Source: Tenodera sinensis (Eukaryota; Arthropoda; Insecta; Mantodea; Mantidae). From it: a DNA stretch of 64,000 bases. The stretch spans positions 66,793,287-66,857,286 of the forward strand of contig CM060965.1 of assembly GCA_030765045.1 (NCBI GenBank). Reading direction: 5' to 3'. Under the pieces are notes generated by a model. It ran no database searches. It saw only the letters and a program-made list of their open reading frames with translations, and was not told where the DNA came from. Both the position numbers and the translations under genes were made by a program. Each line of letters opens with the position of its first letter. Position 1 is the stretch's first letter. Below are positions 9,457-21,136 of the stretch, piece after piece.

Positions 9457-12181
9457 TTAGTCAGAGCTAGAAGTGTCATCACTAAGAAGCAGATCCTGTG
9501 GAAGTCGTCGCTTCAGTCGTGTTGGCCGGCGACTTCGGACGCCGATGTTGTACGTCACAGCTCCTGGAACGTGGCGTAGATTGGAGAAGAACCGTCGGGC
9601 GAGCTGTCGGATGAAATGATGGAGAGGAAGAAGGCCCAGTTCGTGATGGAGCTGCTGGTTGCGTACAAACCAAGGAGCATTGGTGGCGATTCGCAGGAAT
9701 CGGTTCTGGACGACCTGTAGACGCCGTAGGTGACACATACTGGCAGCCCCCCATACCTGGCAGGCATAAGTAATGAGAGGACGAACAAGAGATTTGTATA
9801 GGAGCAGTGAAGATTCCAAACCAAGTGAGGTGTGTTTGTGGAGCAAAGACGAAAGTTTAGAAAGACGAGCCGATGCCAGGGTAATGTTGCGGTCTATATG
9901 AGGCTTCCACGTGAGCCGAGTGTCCAATAATATCCCAAGGTACCTAACTGGTGTAGAAGAGGAGAGCCATGACACATGAGTATTCAGAAGACGTACAGGC
10001 GGTGGTGAATTATAGCGGCGTAGAGTAAAAATCTTGGCTTCCGTTTTCTGAGTGTTAATGGTAATACACCAAGTGCGAAACCAATTTGTGAGGCGATCAA
10101 GAGAGATCTGTAATGTGTTGATAGCGGAATGGAGTCTAGAGTGAGAATAATATAACACGGTATCGTCAGCATACAGGGCAATTGAGGTTGGAGCTAGATC
10201 TGGAATATCAGAGGTATAAATACTAAAGAGCGTGGGTGCTAGTATAGAACCTTGGGGGACTCCTGCTGAAATAGAATACTTAAGGGAAAGAGTACCTCCA
10301 ATGCGTACTGCAAAAGTGCGACCGGTGAGAAAGCTGGTAATAATGTGTACCAAATAGTCCGGAAGACCAGTGCGATAAAGTTTAAGTAGCAAGCCAGAAT
10401 GCCACACTATCAAACGCCTGTGCCACATCAAGGAAAAGAGCTGGGGTATATTGGCGATGCTCGAAGCCGCGGACAACGTGTTGAGTTAACCTCAGTAACT
10501 GGTGAGTAGTAGAGTGTTTCGGGCGAAATCCGAATTGAAACGAGGGAATGATGTGAGCATTGGTGAGGTACTGCACTAGACGGCGATGGATGACCTTCTC
10601 AAAGAGTTTGGCCAATGTGGGCAGCAGACTTATAGGACGATAGCTGCTTGGCAGATGCTTAGGCTTATTGGGTTTGTGGAACACAATGATATGAGCAAAT
10701 GTCCACGTGGAAGGGAAGTAGCCAATTTGCAGACAAAAATTCAGTATAGAAGAGAGATAGGCAAGCGCTTTCTTGGTGAGATGTTTCAATACTATGTTGG
10801 GCAGAAGATCGTGCCCAGGCGATTTCTTGTTAGGAAGGCAGCGAATCAGATGAAAGAGTTCCCGAGGACTAGTGAAGGAGATTCGTGATTGAACTGTAGC
10901 TCGTTGACGTTGGGCACCTAGTTCATTTTCTATAGCTGCGGCGCTTGGAGATATGGTGTGAAGAGCAAAAGTTTGTTCGTAATGTGCAGCCAAGATTTCA
11001 CACTTCGCTGCGACGTCCGTGACAAGATTGTTCCCATCGGAGAGTGCAGGAATCACAGTAGGTTCACGAAGAATCCGGCTGGTGGCATCCCACAAGGTGT
11101 GGTCGTGTGGAGATATAGTCGCCACATGGCGTTGATAAGTTTGTAGACGGTGACGCTCTAGTTCAACCTTTACAAGACGTATCAAATTGTTGAGTCGTCT
11201 ACGTAACCAAGGTTGCCGTTCTCGTTGCCATCGCCGACGAATAGCATTTTTCTCCCGAATAAGACGCAGAATGGATATTGGCAATGAATGTGGAGAGTTC
11301 CGCCATGGAGAGTGTGACGTAGAAAGCCGTACACAGTTACACAGGGTAGCAGTGAAATGTGCTACCGCGGCGTCAATATCAGTAGTAGTTGCTAGTTGAT
11401 AAGAGGAGGTTAAGGCATTATCTAACTGAGATTGAAAAGCGTCCCAGTTCACAATACCAGTGATGAGGCGAGGAAAGGAAGTCAGCAAGGTAGGCGAGAG
11501 TTGAAAGGTAATCACAACAGGGCAATGATCGGAATCAAGTTCTGCTAAAGCGGTGACATAAGTTGGGAGAGGAAGATTCCTGTGAAGACCAATATCAAGG
11601 ATATCAGGAGCGTGCATGGGATTGCTAGGATAATAAGTGGGATCCGATGGAGCGGAAATAGAAAGCCCATTGGTATTTAAAACATTGAAAAGAAGACGAC
11701 CATTGGGATTGGTAGACCTACACCCCCATGAAGAATGTTTGCAATTCAGATCGCCAAAAAGGAGAGTGCTGCAGTCAGGCGGGAATAGTAATGAGAGATG
11801 TGTAGTATTAAGCCGGCGATTAGGAGGTTTATAGGCACAGATAATAATGACATTAGTACCATCCGTGGTGGAGAGTTTAAGGCCTGTCACTTCAAGTGCA
11901 GGAATAGTGGGTAGAAAGATTGCACTGTGAGTAAGCGTGCGTCTGATGAGGATGGCAACACCTCCGGAAGTCGTTTCAGCTACACGATCCTGGCGATAGA
12001 TTTTGTAGCCAGGAACTGTGAAGGTCTCGTTCGGTAGAAAATGCGTTTCAGTGACGCAGGCAATATCGATATTGTGCATTGTGAGAAAAGCAACGAAAGA
12101 TGCGCGTTTGGCACGGAGACCGTTAGCGTTCCAGTTAAGGAGGGTTAACTTTTTAAGATTAATGATATCACGGGTTGCCAT
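9457..12181 (-). pseudogene. Jockey ORF2: AP endonuclease and reverse transcriptase, one frameshift
   Basis: Begins with ATG at 12181, overlapping the ORF1 stop by 14 bases. Residues 12-226 form an exonuclease-endonuclease-phosphatase domain: NWNANGL (Asn18/Asn20), TETH (Glu45), GDLN (Asp144, Asn146) and SDH (Asp218, His219). This domain nicks the target DNA. The reverse transcriptase follows: KPNKP and SYRPISLL (about 503-520), GFRPKHST, and motif A LFLDVAQAFD (Asp585). At about 10411 two bases appear to be missing directly after FDSV, shifting the frame. The remainder continues in another frame (10476-9457) with GVPQGS, YADD (the catalytic pair) and YLGI, ending at a stop at 9457. Apart from that lesion there is no stop, so the element was recently active, but this copy cannot make full ORF2 protein without recoding. 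The C-terminus lacks RNase H, as expected for Jockey. Confidence 0.9.
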
Positions 12182-13709
12182 TGGGGATTAAAGAAATAAT
12201 AAGAGAACTAAGTAGCGGTGGAAGTTGTGGTAAAATGGGGGTAAGCAGAGTCCGGAAGTAAGAGAATAACTGAGAGAGCAAATCAGAGAAAAGGGTCAGT
12301 AAGGGCGTCGAAGAAGAATCCCTGGGTGGGGCAGCGGAAGAACTGGCCGGTGAAAAAGGAGAAGTGGAAGACGTCATTTGAGAATAAGTCCTGGGCTGCG
12401 CACCAGGAACGGTCGTTGGGTGGAAGGCTGATGATTGCTGAGACGGGAGTGGCTGCTGTGGACGTCGTTCGGATGCAGGCGATGTGCGCGGCATCGAAGG
12501 TGAAGATGTTGATGAGAGGCTGGGTTGCTGAGATCGGCGAGAGAGTCTTGCTTTCAGCGCCACATAGTAAGGACAGCCGCGATAATTAGCTGGGTGATCT
12601 TGCTCGCAGTTAACGCACTTAGCTGGTGTGGTGGAAGGTTTAGCGCAGTCTGAATAATGGTGTGCGCCTAAACATCTGACACATCGAGGTTCCAACTTAC
12701 AATAGTTTTTGGTATGTCCAAAGTTTTGGCAGCGAGTGCACTGTGGTAGATCACTGGTACGGCGGCGATGTTCGACCTTCACAACACTATATAGCAGCCG
12801 GGTAAGATTCAGAATGTTTTTACCCTCATCGTTGTTTGTAAGTTCTACAGCACACAGAGGTAGTGGGTTCCTGTTTCTGCCAAGTAAGCGTGTGACCTTT
12901 TGAACAGGATAGTTCAGAGCACAAAGTTCATCGTACACTTCCTGGTCATTTAGGGAGCAAGGAAGATTGCGAATGACAACGGAGAAGAGTTTATCAGCTG
13001 GATTTCTAAAGGTATAATATGCTTGATTGATTGAGGTGAAGTAAGATGTAAGAGAACGGAAATCAGAAGAAGTGGTGGCATAAATTTTTAGAATCGAACC
13101 TCGGAGCTCAGTGTGAAAATCCGATTTAACACACGTTTTGACATCCTTCAAGAACAATTGGTAATTGTGAATATCACGGAGACAGATAGGGGGAATTTTC
13201 TCTTTAGGAGCAAGAGACGGTGAATCTGTAGTGTCTAGGTCGGGAGTATCACCTAAAGCCTGGAAGCGGTTCGAAGTGGGTACTGCATAAGCATAACGGG
13301 GCGTGTTAGGCGATATAGAAGCTGGCGCAAGACAGAGCCGCTTGTTAGAACTGGCTGAGGGAGCTTGTGCAGGGCGCACATTGTGTGCCCCATTAGACTG
13401 GTCCGGTGTGGTACTGTACTCCATATTATCGTCGTCTTGAACAGAATTGGTATATGTGTGAGTTATGGGGGTTGCTGTCAACTGTGAAGGCCGAAGAATA
13501 GGTTTACTCACTGTGATGTTGGTTGTTGTTGCAGAAGTGTTCATTAACGCTTGTTGTGTGGATAATGCAGGTTGTTGATGTGGAGATATTACAGAGCCGT
13601 GATGTCCAGGAGTGAAGTTAGTGTGAGCTTGTGGAGTAGAATCATTATTGTAGATTGTAAGTAATGCAGAGCTGACAAGGTGGCCGGTAGCTTCCGACTG
13701 GTGAGCCAT
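12168..13709 (-). CDS. Jockey ORF1: gag-like nucleic acid chaperone with three zinc knuckles
   Basis: I take the ATG at 13709 (context ACAATGGCT) as start; the frame stays open 15 codons further but only with GTG. The product is 513 aa. The N-terminal half is Ser/Thr/Pro/Gln-rich and low in structure. Next comes the PRE_C2HC-type region (about 170-320 of the longer frame; IRNLPCSLNDQEVYDEL, VTRLLGRNRNPLPL). Three CCHC-type knuckles follow at about 339-352 (CTRCQNFGHTKNYC), 358-370 (CVRCLGAHHYSDC) and 380-394 (CVNCEQDHPANYRGC). The C-terminus is Ser/Pro-rich and ends hydrophobic. In Jockey elements this protein coats the element RNA and directs the complex to the nucleus. The ORF is intact. 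Confidence 0.88.
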   Translation of the reverse strand: MAHQSEATGHLVSSALLTIYNNDSTPQAHTNFTPGHHGSVISPHQQPALSTQQALMNTSATTTNITVSKPILRPSQLTATPITHTYTNSVQDDDNMEYSTTPDQSNGAHNVRPAQAPSASSNKRLCLAPASISPNTPRYAYAVPTSNRFQALGDTPDLDTTDSPSLAPKEKIPPICLRDIHNYQLFLKDVKTCVKSDFHTELRGSILKIYATTSSDFRSLTSYFTSINQAYYTFRNPADKLFSVVIRNLPCSLNDQEVYDELCALNYPVQKVTRLLGRNRNPLPLCAVELTNNDEGKNILNLTRLLYSVVKVEHRRRTSDLPQCTRCQNFGHTKNYCKLEPRCVRCLGAHHYSDCAKPSTTPAKCVNCEQDHPANYRGCPYYVALKARLSRRSQQPSLSSTSSPSMPRTSPASERRPQQPLPSQQSSAFHPTTVPGAQPRTYSQMTSSTSPFSPASSSAAPPRDSSSTPLLTLFSDLLSQLFSYFRTLLTPILPQLPPLLSSLIISLIPNGNP

Positions 13710-13855
13710 TGTAGAAAAGATCAAATGTAGTGGTAAATACTCCACTACACGCACTAATCACAGTCAGAATCACCGTATGTAATAGCACTATTTGCAGTGA
13801 AACAAAGAATACACTGGCGTAGCACTCGTAAACACACAGAGAGGCAGGCTGACAC

Positions 13856-13863
13856 ACACGTCC
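13856..13863 (-). promoter_or_regulatory. downstream promoter motif of the Jockey element
   Basis: On the minus strand the sequence is GGACGTGT, matching the RGACGTGY downstream promoter element known in Jockey-type internal promoters. It lies about 26-33 bases inside the 5' end (13888), where such an element should be for a promoter that reproduces itself in the transcript. Confidence 0.55.
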
Positions 13864-13902
13864 ACCCCGCTGGGCTGCCAGCTTGGAACTTTCGCTAGTT
13901 CT

Positions 13903-15484
13903 ACTACTCCACTTAGTGTTTGTCTTACTGCCCCCTTTTCCTTCGATCCTGAGCCTGAAGCTTTGTTCATTAGTTATAGCAGAGCGACTTCTATTCGCTC
14001 TGGTTATAGTTTGAATGCTAGACTTTAGACTTTAATCATACTAAACGGACTCGTCCAGGACTGGTGTGGATAGCAGTGGTGAAGCTTGCCCTCTAACCAC
14101 TCATGTGACCTATATCTGCACTACCTCCTCTTTCACTGCTGAAGACCTAAATTCAAACGAATGAAGATTGTCTCACCCGGGTTGGTGTGGAACGCAGGAT
14201 AAGACAGCTTTAGCGGACGATACGGAAATGCTGCCAACATTAAATAGGAGAGGATGTGGTAATACGGAACGGGGTTGTAAAATGAAACACCATTTCCATG
14301 TACCAAATAGCACCTGCCATCTTCCCGAAATTGTAATTTCTATTGTTGGCTCCCCTTTTAGCCACTGGAGGCAGAAAACTTCACTATCACCTTGTTTGTG
14401 AGTGGAAGTATTGTTCCACGAAGCTTGAAACTTTTAGCACGGTAAGATTCAATATTATTTCTACTGCTTATATTAATATGAGTGGCATATTTTTCTATTC
14501 TAAACTATTGTTTATTTACCGAACTTGAAAGTGGTGTATTCATTAGTTTCACATTAATATTTTCCTGTCGTGAACAAATAGTTTGTTTGGAAAATGGCGA
14601 TTGGCGGTAATATGAAACAAGGTGTTCCATGATGCTACCCTTCCTTTAGTTTATGGTCGTAATGACAAAATGTCAGAACTATAGGTCCAGTGTATGATAT
14701 GTAGGGGATGGGCACACATTTTTTGTAGTGTAGTGGATGTGAAACTAATGATTTTGTTTATCAGTTTTGCTAATGAAAGACTCAGGAACGATTTTGGTTA
14801 GTATCTTTCCCTTTCAGATATGATTTGTTAATCTTCATCTTTGATCTTTTTCAATGCAGATCCAAGTGCCTAAAAAGAAAAAAAAAATGCGATTAAGGCA
14901 TTAAAAATAAGCTGTATGTGATTATACCAGTCACAAAAATAAATTATCATTTAAACACGCGTTTTATATTACAACCCCAGTTCCCAAAATCCATATTTCG
15001 TCACATGTTTTCAACATTTGTGAAAATTCAATAGTCTTAAACGTATCTTTTAAAATTTATTTTTAATTGTATAATATAGTCCATAAAAAATCTACTGACG
15101 ATCTTTAAGGTAGATGCAATTAAAATTCAAAATGTTTAAAAATGTCCATATTATTACCTCTTCCCCTAAAGAAAAACACTAATAGGAAACCAGAAGCGTT
15201 GGTATGTTTTATTGCACTAGACTGTCATAATACGAGGGTATCTTCAGCATGTATCTTCAGTATCAGGATTATTTTGGAGCACCTCTTACCTATGAATCTT
15301 AGACTCAGTAGTACCGTCCCAAATTGAACAGGATACGTGAGCAATAGACGAAGTACATATTTTATACAAGGATAATTTGCTCCAGCAAGGATAATTTGCG
15401 ATTGAGAATAGGGTACTGTTTGCATAATCTGGAGGTTTAATTTAGAATTCATGTTAGAGTAAGTGACGATCGAGATGGAAAGGT
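13903..15484. other. no gene recognised
   Basis: Right flank of the Jockey insertion and AT-rich sequence. The ORFs of 60-77 codons here have no recognisable domain. Confidence 0.5.
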
Positions 15485-15489
15485 AGATG

Positions 15490-15872
15490 TAGATTAGGCA
15501 ATAGAGGGGACACTAGCATCTATCTGCAGTGGATCTTTTGTGCATATACTCCCAGGAGAAACGAATGTGATGAACGGGGAGAGCCCCAGCAGGAAATCGG
15601 CAGTGGTGGCTTGAATGGTCACCCTCTGACGGAGCCGAGAAGTTCCAACCTGCAAGCCTCTGCGCCATCTTGCACCCACAGCCCCAGGGTCGTCCTTAAA
15701 ATGAAGGAGGGAGACGAAATGGGAGAAGAGCCATAATAAAAGACACCATCCCAACATTCGCCTTGCCGCCCAAGGAAAAACCATGGAGAAAACCCATGGT
15801 CAGAGTGGGCGGCCACCAGGAATCGAACCCGAAACTCTCCGAATGCGAACTTCACGTGTCATCGCATAGCCA
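15490..15872 (-). mobile_element. tRNA-derived SINE
   Basis: On the minus strand the head contains a clear B box, GGGTTCGATTCCTGG (about 15822-15836). It is followed by CATGGGTTTTCTCCATGG and TTTTTCCTTGGGCGGCAAGG. The body is GC-richer than its surroundings. The far end is ATAGATGCTAGTGTCCCC. A small piece of a related element lies at 16127. Confidence 0.7.
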
Positions 15873-16126
15873 TTTCCCTAGGTATCAAGAAACTCAGGTA
15901 TTTATCAGTGTCATCTATATATTTCCAGGGCACAGGAACGAATTGCGACCTAAAGTGAAAATCATAGTTTTACTTTTTATGTGATCCAAAGAAATCCTCC
16001 AGTTTTTAATCCAGAGTGATGAGAGACATATATAAGCCAGGAATTACAGCATTGATCGCTTTGTCATTAGTTGCGATAGCACGTGCAGTATATTACATAG
16101 CGCATATACCTCACATTCAAGATTTT

Positions 16127-16213
16127 CTGAGCTCGAAATTCACTAAGGGCGAGGTGTCTGGATAAAGTTTTTACCATGGTTTTCTCTTGTCCTTAAGCCG
16201 AATGTCGGATAAC
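16127..16213 (+). repeat. SINE-related fragment
   Basis: GAAATTCACTAAGGGCGAGG, ACCATGGTTTTCTC and CCTTAAGCCGAATGTCGGAT resemble the middle of the 15490-15872 SINE (CCATGGTTTTTCCTTGGGCG, CAAGGCGAATGTTGGGATGG), in the opposite orientation. Confidence 0.45.
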
Positions 16214-17265
16214 TCGTTTGAGTATCCTTTTATCAATTCACCGTTCAATATAGTCTACCTGGTGTACTGTACCAGATTGAAGTGCGCACAAAAAGAAGAA
16301 ACTACTTGAGACTCCTATCTCTTGAGCGTTGTTTACTTATAGCCAACATAGCAACTATGTTGTGTGTAGCGTAGCGAGTGTGTTATTGAATGTAAACATT
16401 GATAACAGCGCCACCAAATCAGGTCCATTTGTCAATGTTCTGACTGGTACGCACAACCGGACACCTCATTCCTTACCGTTTGTAGGGTCCCTTATTATGT
16501 CATGCTTTCACTTTCTTGGCTGATACTGTCACCTTATGTTCTGTATCGAACCAATAGAGCGTACCTATGCTGGTGTTGTCAATTCATTGGTTAATTACGA
16601 ATAGGTATAGCCACTTCTCTCAAGTGGAAGAGAGGGGAAGTAACGTGTCCGCTTTCAAACAGATGTAGACCGATGTCAGAAGACACGCCATATAATGCCC
16701 ATAACGACCATCAGAAATTCCATGTCTATTACTATTTGTGCTCTGTGTACCTATAATTACTGTCTTTTTATTCTTTTGTTTTCTGTTGATATTTCTGTTA
16801 CTTCATCTGTTGGTTGCCTCTTTTGTTCTTTTTGTCACTTTCATCAGCTTAGTTTCTTGTATTTATTTTTCAACGTACGTGCGTGTGTAAAGTCAAGGCC
16901 TTTTAACAAGTTTTCCGTTTAATATTTTCATTACAAATATTACGGCATGGATATTGTGAGATTTCTTATAATGTATAATGACCGTAGGTTACATAATCTT
17001 ATCCTTAATAACAAATAAATTTATTGATCGTTATGTTATAAATGGTCAATGTTTAGGAATTCTTTGAACAATTCTACCTGCAGGCCTAACTAAATACACG
17101 TTTTATTATATTTGAAAAGCTAACACGGTACAACAATTACAGTTCTTGTGAATAAATATTATAGAAATACATATATTCAATAATGAAGTAATTTTAACAT
17201 CGTGTTCAAATGTTCCTAAATAAGATTTAACTTTTCACGGAATTTAACATGTATAATAACTCAAG
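16214..17265. other. no gene recognised
   Basis: AT-rich sequence; short ORFs without motifs. Nothing else can be supported. Confidence 0.5.
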
Positions 17266-17590
17266 GTGCAATAGCCCTTTCCGGGCCAAGGTCTGGCGTC
17301 TGGCACCCTGTTGCTGCATCCCCCTCTGCCCACCCAGGCGTCATGAGTGGGGCGCAGTACTGGAGGGTGGTACATGATCAGCCCCTCCCGGCCGGTTATA
17401 CTGTCTACGCAAACAGGACCGTCATTTTTCAATCAGGTAGCTCCTCAATTGGTCCCTCACGGATCTAACGAGGCTGAGTGCACCCCGGACCAGGTTTCCC
17501 AGCGGGAGGAATCCACATCGGTACCGGGAATCGAACCCATGTGTCCCGCTATTAAGCAGCAGCGCTACCACCGCGCTAACGAGACGACCG
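17266..17590 (-). mobile_element. tRNA-derived SINE, second family
   Basis: On the minus strand the head reads CGTTAGCGCGGTGGTAGCGC (A box region) and GGGTTCGATTCCCGG (B box), close to a real tRNA. It is followed by a body with ACCAATTGAGGAGCTACCTG, and ends at CTATTGCACCTTGAG. A diverged relative lies at 51605-51900 on the plus strand. It is GC-rich against AT-rich flanks. The tRNA fold does not close into a functional gene, because the acceptor 3' half is replaced by the SINE body. Confidence 0.78.
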
Positions 17591-18780
17591 ATATATTATA
17601 TTCTACATAAATATATACGTGAAATTCATCCCATTATTTATGAAAACTAAGTTATGAAGCTTTGTCATATTCAGTATCTTTTGTTTTCTTCAACACAATG
17701 AAATAGAGACACAGGTACTTTAGCACAATTTTGTTCATTAACTTTTAATGCAAATTGAATAAATTATTAATAATGTTTAAAAATCTGTTGTTTGATTTGC
17801 TTATCAATTAGATTGCAGTGTCTCTCCTATGTTCTTTAGAAAATAGAATTCTAGCCTTTCTTTCGCGGATTAAGTTGTCTTATTATATTTATGCATTTCT
17901 TTTCCTATTTGTTGCATCCTTACCTGTCTTGCATTCCCTACTTTCTCACTATTCATAATTTTTTTCTCTTTTGTTTTGCTTATTTATCGTTATTTCTCCT
18001 TTCTGCTTTTGGTCATAAGGCAGAGATACGCTACGTAGCAGGGCTGATACCAATCACATTTTATACAAAGAGGGCAGTAACGACCCCATTGTGTTTTGGG
18101 TTCCCGAAGGCACTCGAACTAACGAGGCGTTCCTAATGATACCGCTTCCGGCAGTGATCCGCATTATAAAGATTTTCTGTGTTTCAACCTTCGCTCTTAC
18201 GCTGGAATGCTTTTCTGCATCCAAAGCAGTGGCTATTAGCATTAGCTCCATCCGTACTGGTCATCAGCATTTGGCTAGTATGTTCTGTTGTACGAATAGC
18301 AACAAAGGCATACTATCCACTCCTACCCATGAGGTGCTCGGCATGCAATGTTTAGTGCTTCCGACAAAAGGGTAGGTATTTTGAACAAGTTTCCCATTCG
18401 GAATGTGCACTTCGATCGGTATCTTTCTGTAATAGCGTTGTAACGATTATGGACAAGGTGCGAATGCTTGTCGAATTTGTCACTGCAGTGTGAATCTCTA
18501 GATAAAATGTAACTACGAATATACGCCCAACAGGTAATGCAATTATGAGAAAACTTAACCATGTTGGCATAGTGGCAATTGAACAGCGCAAACTCACTGT
18601 TGCCAATGAAGGGATTGGCACTTCATAAGCTCTCATTTCACTTCCGTATTCAACTTTCAGGCTTGTAGGGCCAGACGCCGTGGATGGTTTTGTGTAGCAT
18701 ATGTCGTAGTATATGATGTATATTGTGTTTGGAGGATAACATGTTTGTATCCTGGCATGTTACCTTCTAGCTGTACTTAT
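17591..18780. other. no gene recognised; several open frames without known domains
   Basis: Between about 18030 and 18650 several frames stay open for 65-94 codons on both strands and the base composition is less AT-rich than around it, which could mean a worn coding relic. I recognise no domain and see no splice or start evidence that would support a gene. Confidence 0.35.
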
Positions 18781-18788
18781 ACAGCCAT

Positions 18789-18996
18789 GGAAAAAATGAT
18801 TAAGAGCGCTAGGAGAGCAGAATATTTCTAAATCCTAAATCGTGTTGCATCGCGCTTTACAGAAGTTTCCAACATGAGTAGGGTTTATTGATTGTCTCTG
18901 TTCCATACGGAACATATTGGCTTGTGTAAACCGCGCTGCAACTGACGTGGGACTTAGAAATATTTTGCTCTCCTAATGCGTTCAATCATTTTTTCC
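18789..18996. mobile_element. fold-back MITE-like element, 47-bp inverted repeats
   Basis: The left arm 18789-18835 starts GGAAAAAATGATT and contains AGGAGAGCAGAATATTTCTA. The right arm 18950-18996 is its complement with about six differences. Inside, GTTGCATCGCGCTTTACA also pairs with TGTAAACCGCGCTGCAAC, so the whole 208 bp can fold into one long hairpin. It has no coding capacity. Superfamily and target duplication are not clear. Confidence 0.75.
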
Positions 18997-19006
18997 AGCT
19001 GCCACC

Positions 19007-20235
19007 ATTAAATGTGTTTACCTCACGTACTCTTTTAGATTCTCCCGAAGTTTAAGTATGCCAAGTAGGTCTGAATTTTGTCGCAGTGAGGAAATGCTCT
19101 TTGTCAAGATCTACACCCAAATAATTGGAACCTTGGACCAGGGACTTCAGGAAAGGAGGCGTAAAGACTAGTCATTTTTCGGGCCTGGAGTATTGCATGA
19201 TACAAACAGAAAGATATCCGATGTTACATAGTTACAAATCTCTTAATGTGACGAAGCCTTAATACCTTTATTCCCTCGATATTACAAAAATGAGTATTAC
19301 TGTGTATGTAATTGTGTAAACAATGATGCAATTATAAACCACGCATTCATTTTTGGTCGCCCTGCAAAAGTGTATTGGTGAATATGACTTGCAGAGGTTT
19401 GCTTATGATGTAAATATATTTGTGGTTTACTGCAATATCTCAGTAGATTCTTTTTCGGAGTTCATGATATAAAATGTTTCCCTTATAGATTGAGGGAAGT
19501 AAGGAAAGCCATCGATTAAAACTTATGTACTTTGGGGCTTGTGTGCATGGCTGATATCCAAGCAATAACGTGGTTCATTATTGTGCTGATCTGTAAGCTT
19601 CAAATATTGAGGAACTACGAGTCGATTACATCCACAATTTGTTCATAATGGAACAAAGCAGCGCTTACGCAACTCTACTATAGCAGGTAATTTTGTATTT
19701 AGTCGAAGGTTTAACCCTAACAGTTGGTTAACTCCTTGTATTTGAATATGCATGACCTTATTCATGCCATTATTTTGGCGTTACTTAATATGACTGAGTT
19801 AATCATCGTGTTACCTTCTCATAGTGACCGACATTTAAACGTTTAATGACCGGATATGGTTGTTATCCAACTGCAGGCATTAGACAGACTAGTTGCATTA
19901 TTGGCTGTCTACACTGGCGCTGCGGTAATCAATGGATACCCGCTTGGCTAAATATTTATAGTGTTATAACTACGTAATTAAAATTGACTTATTACTGTGG
20001 TACTAAGGCACATTTTAGCACCTCCTTATCCTTAAAGTCTTAAGGCAAAGGGCAACTCACGAATTGCTGGAAAAGTACTGTATTGAACCGTTTCCATTTT
20101 GAGCTACATAAACGGGCTAAAAGCAAGTATCGTATGGGCCTTTGCGACATTTGTAAGACAATCGGTTTTATGGTGTTTCGACAAACCAATGAATGAATAA
20201 AGGGTTTATAAAATGTCATAATTATAAATGTACCT
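19007..20235. other. no gene recognised
   Basis: AT-rich sequence without supportable features. Confidence 0.5.
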
Positions 20236-20236
20236 C

Positions 20237-20365
20237 TACTCTCTCTACTACGTATAGTAAGTAGGGAAAGTATTGTATTGGACCCAAAAATTCGATATCG
20301 AGATCTCACCGGAAATATGCGTTTTGAGGTCCCCTGAAAGCAAGAAAAGCAATTTTAGGAAAAGG

Positions 20366-20443
<78 letters not shown>

Positions 20444-21136
20444 AGGGGGGCTGTGAACATAACTCAAAAAAGAAAAGTCGATTAAAAACCAAAGTTGGTA
20501 TATAAGTATAATAGGCTTCAAGCAGGCGACACGAAGATTTTCTAGAAAATTCCTCCACCCTAAACTAGCCTTTACTTGGAAAAATTTACGAAAATGTTAA
20601 TTTTCTCGAAAATGGCTCTAACGATTTTGATTAAAATACCAATGTTTGAGACATTTTTATGGCAAATTAAATGTACATTTTGAATTTTCTGGCTACAGTC
20701 TATGTAGTCCTGTTTGCTGTGGATGACTTTTGCATAACTGTTAAACTACAAGAGATAGACCAAATCTTTCTGCAAAAAAAATATAAATCTTGCTAAAACA
20801 CACAATTTATGTCCAAGTAAATTTTTGTAGAGTGAACCATTTCGGAAATATTCCTTGTTATTTATGTGAGTTTTTGAAAAAAAATTTCGTTAAATGGAAG
20901 ATCGTTATTTATCTTTTATATCTTAGCCGTGCAAAGAGAATTGAATCTCAAAGCTTTAAAAGATTTGACTATCGCTCAAAGCCTTTTGTATTCCCACATT
21001 TCCCTTGTACCTAAAAGAAAATGAGCAGTAAGATAATTTCTACAAGTGTTTATCTCGACTAACGTGAAGATAGAGGAATAAGGGTTTGTAAGAACAGTTG
21101 GTAAAAGAGTAGAGAAAGTCAACACATCAGATTTTT
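20237..21136 (+). repeat. dispersed 0.85-kb repeat, copy E, with long GT array
   Basis: Head (CTCTCTACTACGTATAGTAA), marker AAAGAAAAGTCGATTAAAAAC and right end AAGAGTAGAGAAAGTC match copies C and D. The internal GT seed has grown to a pure array of 73 bases (20369-20441). Confidence 0.8.
20369..20441. repeat. (GT)n microsatellite inside repeat copy E
   Basis: Uninterrupted GT dinucleotides, sited where the other copies of the repeat have short, interrupted GT. The Cys-Val and His-Thr ORFs over it are artefacts. Confidence 0.95.

Larger units (their letters stand above)
9210..13902 (-). mobile_element. near full-length Jockey-clade non-LTR retrotransposon
   Basis: A 14-bp direct repeat, CTTTCGCTAGTTCT, occurs at 9210-9223 and 13889-13902 and marks the target-site duplication. 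Between them, read on the minus strand, are a short 5' UTR with a GGACGTGT motif, ORF1, ORF2, a 3' UTR of about 200 bases, AATAAA (9259-9264 on the complement) and a poly-A tail of about 33 bases (9224-9256). The length of about 4.7 kb and the lack of an RNase H domain fit Jockey. The exact duplication and the single coding lesion point to a recent insertion. Confidence 0.92.

Noticed and set aside
10586..12903. Plus-strand ORFs of 60-100 codons
   Set aside because: They are antisense to the well-supported Jockey ORF1 and ORF2.
17520..17590. A functional tRNA gene
   Set aside because: A and B boxes are good, but the sequence continues into a SINE body and the acceptor stem does not close.
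18030..18650. A host exon or transposase relic in the less AT-rich stretch
   Set aside because: Several open frames but none gives a recognisable motif; kept only as a note in the no-gene entry.
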